The notes below the pieces were generated by a model. The model searched no databases, was not told the origin of the DNA, and saw only the letters and a list, made by a program, of their open reading frames with translations. The translations under genes were made by a program, and so were the position numbers. From Rhodovulum steppense (GTDB taxonomy: Bacteria > Pseudomonadota > Alphaproteobacteria > Rhodobacterales > Rhodobacteraceae), in assembly GCF_004339675.1 (NCBI RefSeq), contig NZ_SLVM01000004.1, positions 62,001 to 126,000 on the forward strand: a stretch of DNA of 64,000 nucleotides, in the 5' to 3' direction. Shown piece by piece: positions 26,720 to 35,404 of this stretch (position 1 is its first letter; each line of letters begins with the position of its first letter).

Positions 26720-28756
26720 TCAGCCCCGCCTGCGCCGCCGCCCGCCTTCGCCGGGGCCTGCATTGAACGCCAGTTCGGGCAGTTGCACCACGCGGGCCAG
26801 TTCGGGGAACGGATCGGTGGCATGGGGCAGGGCGTTGGCGGCCACGAAATGCTCCTGAAAGCGGGGCTCGACCGCGGTCTCGACCTTTTCGATCCGGCGC
26901 ACATTGCCCTCGATCAGCCGCCGCGCGGCGCGCGAGCACAGCGCGATCCGCGCCCCCGTTCCCGCCGCGTTCCCGGCCGAGCGTACCTTGTCGAGCGGCA
27001 CATCGGGGATCATGCCCAGCACCATCGCGTGCAGCGGGCTGACATGGGCGCCGAAGGCCCCGGCCAGCACGACGCGATCCACCCGATCAACCCCGATCCG
27101 GTCCATCAACAGCCGCGCGCCCGCGTAAAGCGCCGATTTCGCAAGTTGAATGGCCCGCACATCGCCCTGTGTGACCGCGATCAGCGGCCCGCCCGCCGCG
27201 CGCCCGTCATGCAGCACATAGGCATGTGTCCGCCCCTCGGGGATGATCCGGGCGCAGCCCGTCGCCTCGGCCGAGCCGATCAGGCCCGAGCCGTCCAGAA
27301 GCCCCGCCATCCGCATCTCGGCCACCGCCTCGATGATGCCCGAACCGCAGATGCCGGTCACACCGGTCGCGCCTGTGGCCTCGGCAAAGCCCGGCGCGTC
27401 CGACCACAGATCGCAGCCGATCACCCGGAAGCGCGGTTCGCCGGTCGCGGGGTCGATCCGCACGCGCTCGATCGCGCCGGGTGCGGCGCGCTGGCCCGAA
27501 CTGATCTCGGCCCCCTCGAAGGCGGGGCCGGTGGGGGACGAGCAGGCCAGCACCCGGGCGCGATTTCCAAGGATGATCTCGGCATTGGTGCCGACATCGA
27601 CGATCAGCACCAGGTCGTCGGATTGCTCGGGCGCCTCGGACAGCGCGACGGCCGCCGCATCCGCGCCCACATGGCCCGCGATCAGCGGCAGCACATAGGC
27701 GCGCGCGGCGGGATTGATCGAGACCAGCCCCAGATCGGCCGCGGCGATGTCCAGCGCGTCGGAGCTGGCCAGCGCAAAGGGCGCCTGGCCCAGTTCCACC
27801 GGGTCGATGCCCAGCGCAAGATGGTGCATCACCGGGTTGCAGACCAGCGTGGCCTCGACGATCTGGCGGGGATCGACGCCAGCCTGAACCGCCAGCCCGT
27901 CGGCCAGATCGTTCAGTGCGACGCGCACCGCCGCCGTCATCGCAGCCGCGCCGCCGGGGTTCAGCATCGCGTGGGACACCCGGCTCATCAGGTCCTCGCC
28001 AAAGCGGATCTGGGGGTTCATCGCGCCCGCCGAGGCGTGCACCTCGCCGGTGGCCAGATCGGTCAGATGCGCCGCGATGGTGGTCGAGCCCAGGTCGATC
28101 GCCAGCCCGTAAAGCGGCCCCTCGAAGAAGCCGGGCCAAAGGTCGAGAATGCGCGCGGCCGCATCGTCGCGATCCCGGTGCAGCGCGACGGTGACCTGCC
28201 AGCCGCCCTTGCGCAGCGCCGCTTGCAGCCGGGCCAGCACCGGCAGGGAGGGGCGCGCGGGCGGCAGCCCCCATTGCGCGGCGAGCGCGGCGTTCAGCCG
28301 TTCCAGATCGCCCGAGGGCGCGTGCAGGTCGGGCGAGGCGACCTCGACCAGCAGAAGCCGCGTGGCCGGGTCCATCTCGACCGCGCGTGCCTCGGCGGCC
28401 TTGCGCACGACCTGGCGGTGAAGCTGGCTTTCGGGCGGCACGTCGATCACGACATCGCCCAGGATCCGCGCCTGGCACCCCAGCCGCCGCCCCGGTTTCA
28501 GCCCACGCTTTTCGTCATAGCGCGTCTCGACCGCGTTCACCGGCGACAGCGCGTCCGGCGCGACGGTGACGCCGTGCTTTGGAAAGGCGCCGTAAAGCGG
28601 CGCGCATTGGCATTTCGAGCAGATGCCGCGCCCGCCGCAGACCGAGTCGAGATCGACGCCCAGCGCACGGGCGGCGTCCAGTACGGTGGTTCCGGCGGGC
28701 ACGCGACCGCGTTTGCCCGAGGGGGTGAAGATCGCCAGCGGTTCGCAGTCGTTCAT
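26720..28756 (-). CDS. RamA-like corrinoid-activation protein (DUF4445, [4Fe-4S] and ASKHA)
   Basis: A 678-residue reductive activator that uses ATP to return the inactive Co(II) cobalamin of a methyltransferase to Co(I). A 2Fe-2S/ferredoxin-like N-terminal domain has the cluster Cys residues in DSVCGGRGICSKCQCAP and a fourth Cys in RRLGCQARILGDVVIDVP. The rest is ASKHA-type with LAIDLGSTTIAAHL, VDVGTNAEIILGN and VLAGAFGAHVSP. The start at 28756 is MNDCEPLAIFTPSGKRG. It is the last gene of the 31.0-26.7 kb operon, after the pterin methyltransferase. It ends in EGGRRRRRG, the tail shared with that protein and with the homocysteine methyltransferase at 1.8 kb. In Phaeobacter a RamA-like protein is needed for split methionine synthase. 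Confidence 0.8.
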   Translation of the reverse strand: MNDCEPLAIFTPSGKRGRVPAGTTVLDAARALGVDLDSVCGGRGICSKCQCAPLYGAFPKHGVTVAPDALSPVNAVETRYDEKRGLKPGRRLGCQARILGDVVIDVPPESQLHRQVVRKAAEARAVEMDPATRLLLVEVASPDLHAPSGDLERLNAALAAQWGLPPARPSLPVLARLQAALRKGGWQVTVALHRDRDDAAARILDLWPGFFEGPLYGLAIDLGSTTIAAHLTDLATGEVHASAGAMNPQIRFGEDLMSRVSHAMLNPGGAAAMTAAVRVALNDLADGLAVQAGVDPRQIVEATLVCNPVMHHLALGIDPVELGQAPFALASSDALDIAAADLGLVSINPAARAYVLPLIAGHVGADAAAVALSEAPEQSDDLVLIVDVGTNAEIILGNRARVLACSSPTGPAFEGAEISSGQRAAPGAIERVRIDPATGEPRFRVIGCDLWSDAPGFAEATGATGVTGICGSGIIEAVAEMRMAGLLDGSGLIGSAEATGCARIIPEGRTHAYVLHDGRAAGGPLIAVTQGDVRAIQLAKSALYAGARLLMDRIGVDRVDRVVLAGAFGAHVSPLHAMVLGMIPDVPLDKVRSAGNAAGTGARIALCSRAARRLIEGNVRRIEKVETAVEPRFQEHFVAANALPHATDPFPELARVVQLPELAFNAGPGEGGRRRRRG

Positions 28757-28812
28757 GTCCCCGATGCCTGTCTCTTTATCGGCCGATCCGTCCCGGTTTC
28801 CTGCGCATGTCG

Positions 28813-29772
28813 TCAGCCCCGCCGTCGGCGCCGCCCGCCACGGCCTGCGCCCGCCTCGGCGGCGGCTTGCGAGGCGTCGGCAAAGGGCGTGCCCTCGGCG
28901 ACCTGGTCCAGCACGCGGGAAAAGCGGATCCACTCGCCGCCATTCGGGTCGTGGTTCATCAGGAAATTCGCGGCGCGCACCGCCTCCATCTCGACCGGGC
29001 GGATCGGGTTCATGATCGCGGATGTCATGCCCGCCCCGATTGCCATGGGCAGGAAGGCGGCGTTGATCCCGTGCCGGTGCGGCAGTCCGAACGAGATGTT
29101 CGACGCCCCGCAGGTGGTGTTCACGCCCAGCTCGTCGCGCAACCGGCGCACCAGCGCAAAGACCTGCTGGCCCGCCGATGCCATCGCGCCCACCGGCATC
29201 ACCAGCGGATCGACCACGATATCGCAGGCCGGGATGCCGAAATCGGCGGCGCGCTGGACGATCTTCTTCGCCACGGCAAAGCGCACGTCCGGGTCCTCGG
29301 AAATGCCGGTATCGTCGTTCGAGATCGCCACCACGGGGACGTTGTATTTCCGGACCAGAGGCAGCACCCGCTCCAGCCGTTCCTCCTCGCCCGTGACCGA
29401 ATTGAGCAGCGGACGCCCCTCGGCGGCGGCAAGGCCGGCCTCCAGCGCGCCGGGCACGGAACTGTCGATGCAGAGCGGCACATCGACCAGCCCCTGCACC
29501 AGTTCGACCATGCGGCGCATCAGCGGCGGTTCGGTCTGGTTCGGATCGGGGTTCGAGTTGTAGACGACGCCCGCATTCACATCGAGCACCATCGCCCCGC
29601 AGGCGACCTGTTCCAGCGCGTCGCGCTCGACGGTCGAGAAATCGCCCGCCTCAAGTTCGGCGGCAAGCTTCTTGCGGCCGGTGGGGTTGATGCGCTCGCC
29701 GATCACGCAAAAGGGCTCGTCGAAGCCGATGACGACGGTGCGGGATTTCGACTCGAGGACGGTGCGGGTCAT
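28813..29772 (-). CDS. Methyltetrahydrofolate-dependent methyltransferase, pterin-binding module (split MetH)
   Basis: A 319-residue TIM-barrel pterin-binding protein. FCVIGERINPTGRKKLA is the start of the barrel, LDVNAGV and PLCIDSSVPGALEAGL are the folate-binding loops, LLNSVTGEEERLERVLPL follows, and GASNISFGLPHRHGINAAFL is the C-terminal signature. These features match the methyl-THF:corrinoid methyltransferase module of MetH. With the homocysteine module at 1.8 kb and the RamA-like activator 56 bases downstream, it fits a split methionine synthase; the B12-binding module is outside the window. The start at 29772 replaces a longer frame to 29829. The C-terminus is GRGGRRRRRG. Synonymous codons differ from the other two tails. 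Confidence 0.85.
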   Translation of the reverse strand: MTRTVLESKSRTVVIGFDEPFCVIGERINPTGRKKLAAELEAGDFSTVERDALEQVACGAMVLDVNAGVVYNSNPDPNQTEPPLMRRMVELVQGLVDVPLCIDSSVPGALEAGLAAAEGRPLLNSVTGEEERLERVLPLVRKYNVPVVAISNDDTGISEDPDVRFAVAKKIVQRAADFGIPACDIVVDPLVMPVGAMASAGQQVFALVRRLRDELGVNTTCGASNISFGLPHRHGINAAFLPMAIGAGMTSAIMNPIRPVEMEAVRAANFLMNHDPNGGEWIRFSRVLDQVAEGTPFADASQAAAEAGAGRGGRRRRRG

Positions 29773-29779
29773 GGGGGCC

Positions 29780-30697
29780 TCAGTTTTCGGGCGTGGGGGC
29801 AAGGCCGCGCTCGGCCAGCCAGGCGGCATTAGTCGCGATCCCGCCCAGCGGGAAGAAATGAACCCCCGCGATGGGGAAATCCCCGGGGCGACGGGCGGCG
29901 GCGGCGGCGAGGTCGGTCAGGAACGCGTCCGGCGTGAAGGGCAGCACCAGCTTGGAGACATCGCGCGCGCGCCGTTGCAGCACCTTGAGCGAGGGGCCGA
30001 CGCCGCAGGCCACGGCGAATTTCACCAGCGTTTGCAGCTTGGCAGGCCCCGCCACGCCCAGATGGATCGGCAGGGCGATGCCCTCGGCGCGCAGCCGGTC
30101 GGCCCAGGCGATCACCGGTGCGGCCTCGAAGGCGAATTGCGTCACGATGCCCATGGCCGCATCGGTGCGTTCGGAAAACGCCTGTTTCCAGGCCAGCGCC
30201 TCGGCCACCAGCCGGTCGGACCCGTCGGGGTCGATATCGCGCGAGCCTTCGGGATGGCCTGCCACATGCAGCCGGGTGAACCCCGCGCGGTCGAAGAGCC
30301 CGGTTTCAAGTAGCTGCATCGAGGAATGGAATTCACCCAGCGGGTTTGCGCGGCCGCCCGCGATCACCAGCGCCTCGCGCACGCCCGCCTCGCCCCGATA
30401 GCGCGCCAGAAGATCGGCAAAGGCGGCACGGTCGGGGATCGAGCGGGCGGGGATGTGCGGCATCGGCTCGAAGCCCCAGGTCCGCAGCCGCGCCGCCGCG
30501 CCGATCATGTCGGCGATCTCGGTGCCGTCCAGATGCGCGATATAGACCCGGGTGCCCCTGGGCAGAAGTGTGCGGAAGTCCGGCAGCGCGGCCAGCGTCC
30601 GCGGCATCACCTCGATCGAGTAGCCGCGCAGGAACGCTGCCAGCGTTCCGCTCGCTGGCCGGGCCGTTTCCTGTCTGCCGAACTGAAATAGTCCCAT
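29780..30697 (-). CDS. Methylenetetrahydrofolate reductase family protein
   Basis: A 305-residue TIM-barrel protein of the MetF superfamily. It has LAAFLRGYSIEVMPRTLAA and GTRVYIAHLDGTEIADMI, then the flavin-site-like ALVIAGGRANPLGEFHSS, LHVAGHPEGS, MGIVTQFAFEA and LPIHLGVAGPA. It reduces methylene-THF to methyl-THF, or catalyses a related one-carbon reaction. The sequence is divergent from classical MetF, so the substrate is not certain. GGGAGACGG precedes the start at 30697; the longer frame to 30733 is less likely. The gene overlaps nothing but lies seven bases before the pterin methyltransferase, so methyl-THF supply and use are encoded together. Confidence 0.75.
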   Translation of the reverse strand: MGLFQFGRQETARPASGTLAAFLRGYSIEVMPRTLAALPDFRTLLPRGTRVYIAHLDGTEIADMIGAAARLRTWGFEPMPHIPARSIPDRAAFADLLARYRGEAGVREALVIAGGRANPLGEFHSSMQLLETGLFDRAGFTRLHVAGHPEGSRDIDPDGSDRLVAEALAWKQAFSERTDAAMGIVTQFAFEAAPVIAWADRLRAEGIALPIHLGVAGPAKLQTLVKFAVACGVGPSLKVLQRRARDVSKLVLPFTPDAFLTDLAAAAARRPGDFPIAGVHFFPLGGIATNAAWLAERGLAPTPEN

Positions 30698-30717
30698 TGC
30701 CGTCTCCCAAAGCCTGT

Positions 30718-31020
30718 TCACGCCTGTTCCCATCCCCCGGCCTCGATCAGCGCGCCAAGCCGCGCAGCGTCATAGGCCGCCTCGATCCGCGCCGCTTCGG
30801 CCGCGGCCAGCATGGCGGGGTCGCCCTCCTGCGGGGTCGGACCCGCGCGCCGCCACTCGGCGAGGTAGGCGTCGCTGTCGCGCGCGCCCACCTTCATGGC
30901 GCAGCGGTCGATGGCCTGTTCGAAACGAGGGGGCAGAATGCGCTTTTCGGCCCTGCGCCCCTTGCCCACGATCACCTGGGCAGGGATGTCGCGCCAGTAG
31001 AGGATGGTCAGTTCCGGCAT
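30718..31020 (-). CDS. Virulence-factor domain protein (PF13769-like), first gene of the methionine operon
   Basis: A 100-residue protein beginning MPELTILYWRDIPAQVIVGK, with GRRAEKRILPPRFEQAIDR and a C-terminal helix. This matches the small 'virulence factor' domain family that in Rhodobacterales sits beside MetF- and MetH-like genes. The biochemical role is unknown. The stop is 20 bases before the metF-like start, so it is the promoter-proximal gene of the four-gene unit. The frame is open further upstream, but the start here is the conserved one. A link to one-carbon metabolism is inferred from position only. Confidence 0.65.
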   Translation of the reverse strand: MPELTILYWRDIPAQVIVGKGRRAEKRILPPRFEQAIDRCAMKVGARDSDAYLAEWRRAGPTPQEGDPAMLAAAEAARIEAAYDAARLGALIEAGGWEQA

Positions 31021-31205
31021 CCGATTCCCCTTGTTGCCTGGTCCGCTTGTAATCCGGCGAAATGCCGCAGCGGCGCCGGATTTCGACATGATTGACCCGG
31101 CTTGCGACCTCGCCCGCGTTTCCGGCCCGGCCGGGCCATCTGCGGCATTGCGCCCGGGGGGGCGGATCGCTACCTTTCGGTCAACTCGATCTGGAGGGCG
31201 GTCAA

Positions 31206-32318
31206 ATGGCGCCCAGGCGTCCGAAGGGTGCGGGCGCGTTCCCCAAGGCGGTGGCGACCCCCGTGCCTGCTCCGCCGGATCCGGCCTCGCTTTATGCGGC
31301 GCTGGATCTCGGCACCAACAGTTGCCGCATGCTGGTGGCCCAACCCAAGGGCAGCCAGTTCCATGTGGTGGACAGCTTCTCGAAATCGGTGCAACTGGGC
31401 ACCGGTCTGGAATCGTCTGGCCGATTGAGCCGGGCGTCCATGGCGCGCACGGTGCAGGCGCTGCGGATCTGCAAGGGCAAGCTGGAAAAGCACCGGGTCG
31501 TGCGGATGCGGCTGGTCGCGACCGAGGCATGCCGCAGGGCGAGCAATGCGCGCGAGTTCATCGCCTATGTCCGGCACGAAACCGGTCTGGACCTGGAGAT
31601 CATAAAGCCCGAGGAGGAGGCGCGGCTGGCCGTCGTGTCCTGCGCGCCGCTGGTCTCGACCCGGACCGAACAATTGCTGGTGGTCGATATCGGCGGGGGC
31701 TCGACCGAACTGGTCTGGATCGACCTGTCGGCGGTGCCGCGCCATGACCGGCCGCGGGCGATCATGCGCCTGCATGGCGGGTTCCACCCGGCCGACAGCC
31801 CGTTCCCGGCCGCGCGGGTGGTGGACTGGATCTCGGTGCCGCTGGGGGTGGCGACGCTGAAGGAACAGTTCGACGATGTCGAGGACGACCACGCGCGTTT
31901 CGCGCTGATGAGCTGGTTCTTCGAGGAGAACCTGGCCGATTTCTCGCCCTATGCCGCCGAGCAGGCGAAGGAGGGGTTCCAGATCATCGGCACCTCCGGC
32001 ACCGTGACCACGGTGGCAGCAAGCCATCTGGGGCTGAAGCGTTATGACCGGACCAAGGTCGATGGTTTGCGCATGACTTCCGCGCAGATCGACCAGGTGA
32101 TCCGCACCTATCTGTATCTCGGGCCAGAGGGTCGGCGGACGGATCCGCGGATCGGGCGCGACCGGCATGCGCTGATCATGTCGGGGGCGGCGATTCTTCA
32201 GGCGCTGATGCGGATCTGGCCGACCGACCGGCTGTCGGTGGCCGACCGGGGCTTGCGCGAGGGGCTGTTATACGCGCAGATGTCGGCCGATGGCGTGCTG
32301 GAGGATGGCCCGTTCTGA
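31206..32318 (+). CDS. ppx: Exopolyphosphatase / pppGpp phosphohydrolase (Ppx/GppA)
   Basis: A 370-residue ASKHA-fold enzyme. The phosphate-1 motif is YAALDLGTNSCRMLVAQ (about residues 31-47), the phosphate-2 motif is LLVVDIGGGSTELVWID, and the second phosphate region is IIGTSGTVTTVAAS. It hydrolyses polyphosphate or the pentaphosphate of (p)ppGpp; which one cannot be told. It lacks the long C-terminal HD-like domains of E. coli Ppx, which is normal for the short alphaproteobacterial type. The start at 31206 precedes a Lys/Arg/Pro linker. rlmE follows 90 bases downstream. Confidence 0.9.
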   Translation: MAPRRPKGAGAFPKAVATPVPAPPDPASLYAALDLGTNSCRMLVAQPKGSQFHVVDSFSKSVQLGTGLESSGRLSRASMARTVQALRICKGKLEKHRVVRMRLVATEACRRASNAREFIAYVRHETGLDLEIIKPEEEARLAVVSCAPLVSTRTEQLLVVDIGGGSTELVWIDLSAVPRHDRPRAIMRLHGGFHPADSPFPAARVVDWISVPLGVATLKEQFDDVEDDHARFALMSWFFEENLADFSPYAAEQAKEGFQIIGTSGTVTTVAASHLGLKRYDRTKVDGLRMTSAQIDQVIRTYLYLGPEGRRTDPRIGRDRHALIMSGAAILQALMRIWPTDRLSVADRGLREGLLYAQMSADGVLEDGPF

Positions 32319-32408
32319 GGCGCGCTGCCCGCAGCGCGGTCGGGGCGGCTGGCGTCGCAATCGGGTATTTGAACCAAGAAGAAGACAGGGGGCGCGCGGG
32401 CGGCGGGT

Positions 32409-33116
32409 ATGACGGAAAAGCGGGGATCGAGCGGGCGCGGGCAGCGCGATTTGAAGGTGCGGGTGAAATCGGCCAAGGGGCGGCGGCTGTCCTCGACGCG
32501 CTGGCTGGAGCGACAATTGAACGATCCTTATGTCAAGCGCGCGAAGGCCGAGGGCTATCGCGGGCGTGCGGCGTTCAAGATCCTCGAACTGGATGACCGC
32601 TTCCGCTTCCTGGTGCCGGGGGCGCGGGTTGTCGATCTGGGCTGCGCGCCGGGCGGCTGGTGCCAGGTGGCGGTCAAGCGGGTGAACGCGCTGGGCGAGA
32701 AATCCGGCAAACCGGTGGGCCGCGTGCTGGGGATCGACCTTCAGGATGTGGAGCCGGTGCCGGGGGCCGAGATCCACCAACTGGATTTCCTGGAGGATGG
32801 GGCAGACGACAAGGTGAAGGGTTGGCTGGGCGGCAAGGCCGACGTGGTGATGAGCGACATGGCGGCGGCGAGTTCCGGGCACAAGCAGACGGATCACCTG
32901 CGGATCGTCGCGCTGTGCGAGGCGGCGGCGCAACTGGCCTTCGACGTTCTGGAAGAGGGCGGCAGCTTTGTCGCCAAGGTTCTGGCCGGCGGCGCCGAGG
33001 GCGAGTTGCAGAAGATCCTCAAGCAGCGCTTCGAGAAGGTCGCGAATGTCAAGCCGCCGGCCAGCCGGTCGGACAGTTCCGAGAAATTCGTCGTGGCGAT
33101 GGGGTTTCGCGGGTAG
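32409..33116 (+). CDS. rlmE: 23S rRNA 2'-O-methyltransferase RlmE (FtsJ)
   Basis: A 235-residue SAM-dependent enzyme that methylates the 2'-OH of U2552 in 23S rRNA. The SAM motif [17 protein letters not shown] is near residue 77. The FtsJ K-D-K-E tetrad is provided by [47 protein letters not shown] and the final [11 protein letters not shown]. The basic N-terminus ([18 protein letters not shown]) is longer than in E. coli and is typical of alphaproteobacteria. Confidence 0.95.
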   Translation: MTEKRGSSGRGQRDLKVRVKSAKGRRLSSTRWLERQLNDPYVKRAKAEGYRGRAAFKILELDDRFRFLVPGARVVDLGCAPGGWCQVAVKRVNALGEKSGKPVGRVLGIDLQDVEPVPGAEIHQLDFLEDGADDKVKGWLGGKADVVMSDMAAASSGHKQTDHLRIVALCEAAAQLAFDVLEEGGSFVAKVLAGGAEGELQKILKQRFEKVANVKPPASRSDSSEKFVVAMGFRG

Positions 33117-33128
33117 GGCGCCCGACCG

Positions 33129-34001
33129 TCAGGTGAACTTGCGGAAGAAGCCGGTGCGGTTGAACATCTCGTCCAGCGCCTCCATCCGGGCGCGGGTGTC
33201 GGGCCAGCGGCGTTCCTGCACCGCCGCGATCACAGTTTCCACCAGCAGAAGCGTCGTGACCGCGGAATCCCACGCTGATGGCACCACCGTGCGGCTGACC
33301 AGTGCCGCGCGCGCCAGCCTTTGCACGGGCGAGCGCCACTGGTCGGTGAAAAGGACGATCTCGGCCCCCCGCTCGGCAGCCATCTCGGCCAGCCTGAGCG
33401 TCGCGTTCTCGTAGCGGCGGACATCGAAGATCACCAGCACGTCGCCCGGCGCGAGGTCGAGCAGCGGATGGGCCCAGGCGTTCTGTTCCCCCTGGAACGG
33501 CACGACGCCGGGGCGGACCATCTGGAGATGCAGCGCGAGGTATTCCGCCAGCGTCCGGGTGATCCGCCCGCCCACGACATGGATACGCCGGGCCGGATCC
33601 GCGATCAGGTCGCAGACCGCGTCGAATTGGCCGGGGTCAACCTGGCCCAGGCTGTGGCGGATATTTCCGATCACGGCCTCGGTGAAGCGGTTCAGGATAT
33701 GCGCGCCGGGCGCGCCCTCGGCCCAGGTCTCGCGCCGGGCGACGGGGCCCGAGATCTTGGCCTCGAGCTCGGCGCGCAGCGCGGCCTGGAACTCGGCATA
33801 GCCCTTGAACCCCAGCTTCTGCACCATGCGTGCCACGGTCGGCGTCGAGACCTCGGCCGCCTGGGCGACCTGGGTGATCGAGCCAAGCCCGGAAACCGGG
33901 TAGGCCTCGAGGATCGAATCCGCAAGCTGCCGCTCGGCGCGGGTCAGATCGTCGAGCCGGGCATGCAGCCGTTCGGCGATGGTCTGCTGGGGATCGGACA
34001 T
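33129..34001 (-). CDS. MurR/RpiR-family transcriptional regulator
   Basis: A 290-residue regulator. The N-terminal HTH_6 domain (about 1-80) includes SGLGSITQVAQAAEVSTPTVARMVQKLGFKGY-type helices; visible pieces are ITQVAQAAEVSTPTVARMV and LGFKGYAEFQAAL. The C-terminal SIS sugar-isomerase-like domain (about 125-265) has RIHVVGGRITRTLAEYLALH and DVLVIFDVRRYENATLRLAEMA. The SIS domain usually binds a phosphorylated or amino-compound effector. It is divergent from the amidohydrolase/TRAP/ligase cluster and is the likely regulator of it. The start at 34001 is chosen over 34025 by family length. Confidence 0.88.
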   Translation of the reverse strand: MSDPQQTIAERLHARLDDLTRAERQLADSILEAYPVSGLGSITQVAQAAEVSTPTVARMVQKLGFKGYAEFQAALRAELEAKISGPVARRETWAEGAPGAHILNRFTEAVIGNIRHSLGQVDPGQFDAVCDLIADPARRIHVVGGRITRTLAEYLALHLQMVRPGVVPFQGEQNAWAHPLLDLAPGDVLVIFDVRRYENATLRLAEMAAERGAEIVLFTDQWRSPVQRLARAALVSRTVVPSAWDSAVTTLLLVETVIAAVQERRWPDTRARMEALDEMFNRTGFFRKFT

Positions 34002-34023
34002 CGAGCCTGGCCTCCATCTGCAC

Positions 34024-34079
34024 AATATAGCGTCAGGTGGATCGCCTCTGAAGAGAAAGTTTCAGGAAAGGAATTGACA
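34024..34079. promoter_or_regulatory. Divergent control region between rpiR and the amidohydrolase operon
   Basis: The 126-base divergent gap holds a palindrome GAAAGTTTC (34055-34063), a minus-strand promoter-like pair (TTCAGA about 34047-34052 and TATATT from 34029 to 34024, 17 apart) and a plus-strand TTGACA (34074-34079) without a good -10 box. A GAAA-N-TTTC palindrome is the kind of site RpiR regulators bind. Position between regulator and target supports an operator; not tested. Confidence 0.4.
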
Positions 34080-34127
34080 GCTTCGGGGGTGGTGAAGAAA
34101 CCTGTTCACATGCGACAGGGAGTCAGC

Positions 34128-34898
34128 ATGATCGAGGCAAGGGAAGGGGCGCCGGACTACCGGCCGCAGGTCGAGAACGCGGCCGGAAATGCGCCCGTGG
34201 TGCTTGTCTGCGAGCACGCCTCGAACGCGATCCCGGCGCGGTTCGGCGGGCTGGGGCTTGCCCCGGGTGACGAGTGGAGCCACGCCGCCTGGGATCCGGG
34301 CGCGCTGGGCGTGGCGCGGGCGATGGCGTCGGTTCTGGACGCGCCACTGGTGGCCGCGACCGTCTCGCGACTGGTGCATGATTGCAACCGGCCTGCGGGA
34401 GCGCCGGAGGCGATGCCGGTGAAGACCGAGGTGATCGCCATTCCCGGCAATGCGGATCTGTCCGCGTCCGACCGGGACGACCGCGCGCGGCTGGTCCATG
34501 CGCCCTTTCATGCGGTCCTTTCCGGCACCATCGCCGCCCGGCCTGTGCCGCCCGCGCTGGTCACCGTGCACAGTTTCACGCCGGTCTGGCATGGGCTGCC
34601 GCGGGCTGTCGAGATCGGCATCCTGCATGACAGCGATGCGCGACTGGCCGAGGCGATGCTGGCGCTCGCGCCCTTTCATACCGGTCATGTGGTGGCCCGG
34701 AACGAACCCTATGGACCGGTTGATGGTGTGACCCATACACTCAGGCTGCACGGGGTCGGCAGGGGGCTGGTCAATGTCATGCTGGAAATTCGCAACGACC
34801 TGATCGCCGATGACGCGGCACAGGTGAGGATGGGAACCCTGCTGGCGGGGCTTCTGTCCGAGGCGCTGGTCGTCATGGGGCAGGGGGCAGCGCCATGA
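34128..34898 (+). CDS. N-formylglutamate amidohydrolase family protein
   Basis: A 256-residue zinc amidohydrolase of the HutG/DUF family. The zinc and active-site motifs are VLVCEHASNAIPARFGGLGL, HDCNRPAGA, VTVHSFTPVWHG and VNVMLEIRNDLIAD. The classical substrate is N-formylglutamate from histidine breakdown, but no hut genes are near. In this cluster it would more naturally hydrolyse an N- or gamma-glutamyl product of the GS-like ligase. AGGGAG precedes the start at 34128. The stop overlaps the TRAP small permease start by ATGA, so it is the first gene of the operon. Confidence 0.85.
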   Translation: MIEAREGAPDYRPQVENAAGNAPVVLVCEHASNAIPARFGGLGLAPGDEWSHAAWDPGALGVARAMASVLDAPLVAATVSRLVHDCNRPAGAPEAMPVKTEVIAIPGNADLSASDRDDRARLVHAPFHAVLSGTIAARPVPPALVTVHSFTPVWHGLPRAVEIGILHDSDARLAEAMLALAPFHTGHVVARNEPYGPVDGVTHTLRLHGVGRGLVNVMLEIRNDLIADDAAQVRMGTLLAGLLSEALVVMGQGAAP

Positions 34899-35401
34899 CC
34901 GCCCTGATGCGCGCCTATGTCCGGATCGTCGACGGGGTGAATTATCACATCGGCCGCGTGGTGATGTACGGGATCTTCGTGATGATGGGGATCCTGCTAT
35001 GGTCCTCGATCTCCAAGACCTTCTTCCTGCCCTCGCTCTGGACGCTGGAGATGGCCCAGTTTTCGCTGGTGGCCTATTACATGCTGGGTGGCGGCTATGC
35101 GATGCAACTGGGCGCCAATGTCCGGATGGACCTGTTCTACGGCCGCTGGTCGGTGACGACGCGCGCCTGGGTGGACAGCGTGACCGTGCTGTTCCTGATC
35201 TTCTTCCTGGGCCTGCTGATCTATGGCGGCATCGACAGCCTGCTGTACAGCCTGCAATACAACGAACGCAGCCCGACCGCCTGGCGCCCTCTGCTCTGGC
35301 CGATCAAGACGGTGATGTGCGTGGGCCTGGTGCTGATGCTGCTGCAGGCGGTCTCTGAACTGATCAAGGACATCGCGCATCTTCGGGACATCGAGATCTG
35401 A
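34895..35401 (+). CDS. TRAP transporter small permease (DctQ)
   Basis: A 168-residue inner-membrane protein with four membrane segments: the first around GIFVMMGILLWSSI, the second LVAYYMLGGGYAMQLGANVRMDLFYGRWS, the third SVTVLFLIFFLGLLIYGG, the fourth TVMCVGLVLMLLQAV. GANVRMDLFYGR is the DctQ signature loop. It partners DctM. The ATG at 34895 overlaps the amidohydrolase stop; the DctM gene begins three bases after the stop. Confidence 0.92.
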   Translation: MTALMRAYVRIVDGVNYHIGRVVMYGIFVMMGILLWSSISKTFFLPSLWTLEMAQFSLVAYYMLGGGYAMQLGANVRMDLFYGRWSVTTRAWVDSVTVLFLIFFLGLLIYGGIDSLLYSLQYNERSPTAWRPLLWPIKTVMCVGLVLMLLQAVSELIKDIAHLRDIEI

Positions 35402-35404
35402 GCC

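Noticed and set aside
28757-28933. Extension of the RamA-like gene to an upstream ATG at 28933.
   Set aside because: The added residues are the antisense-frame shadow of the pterin methyltransferase end; the family start MNDCEPLAIFTPSGKRG is at 28756.
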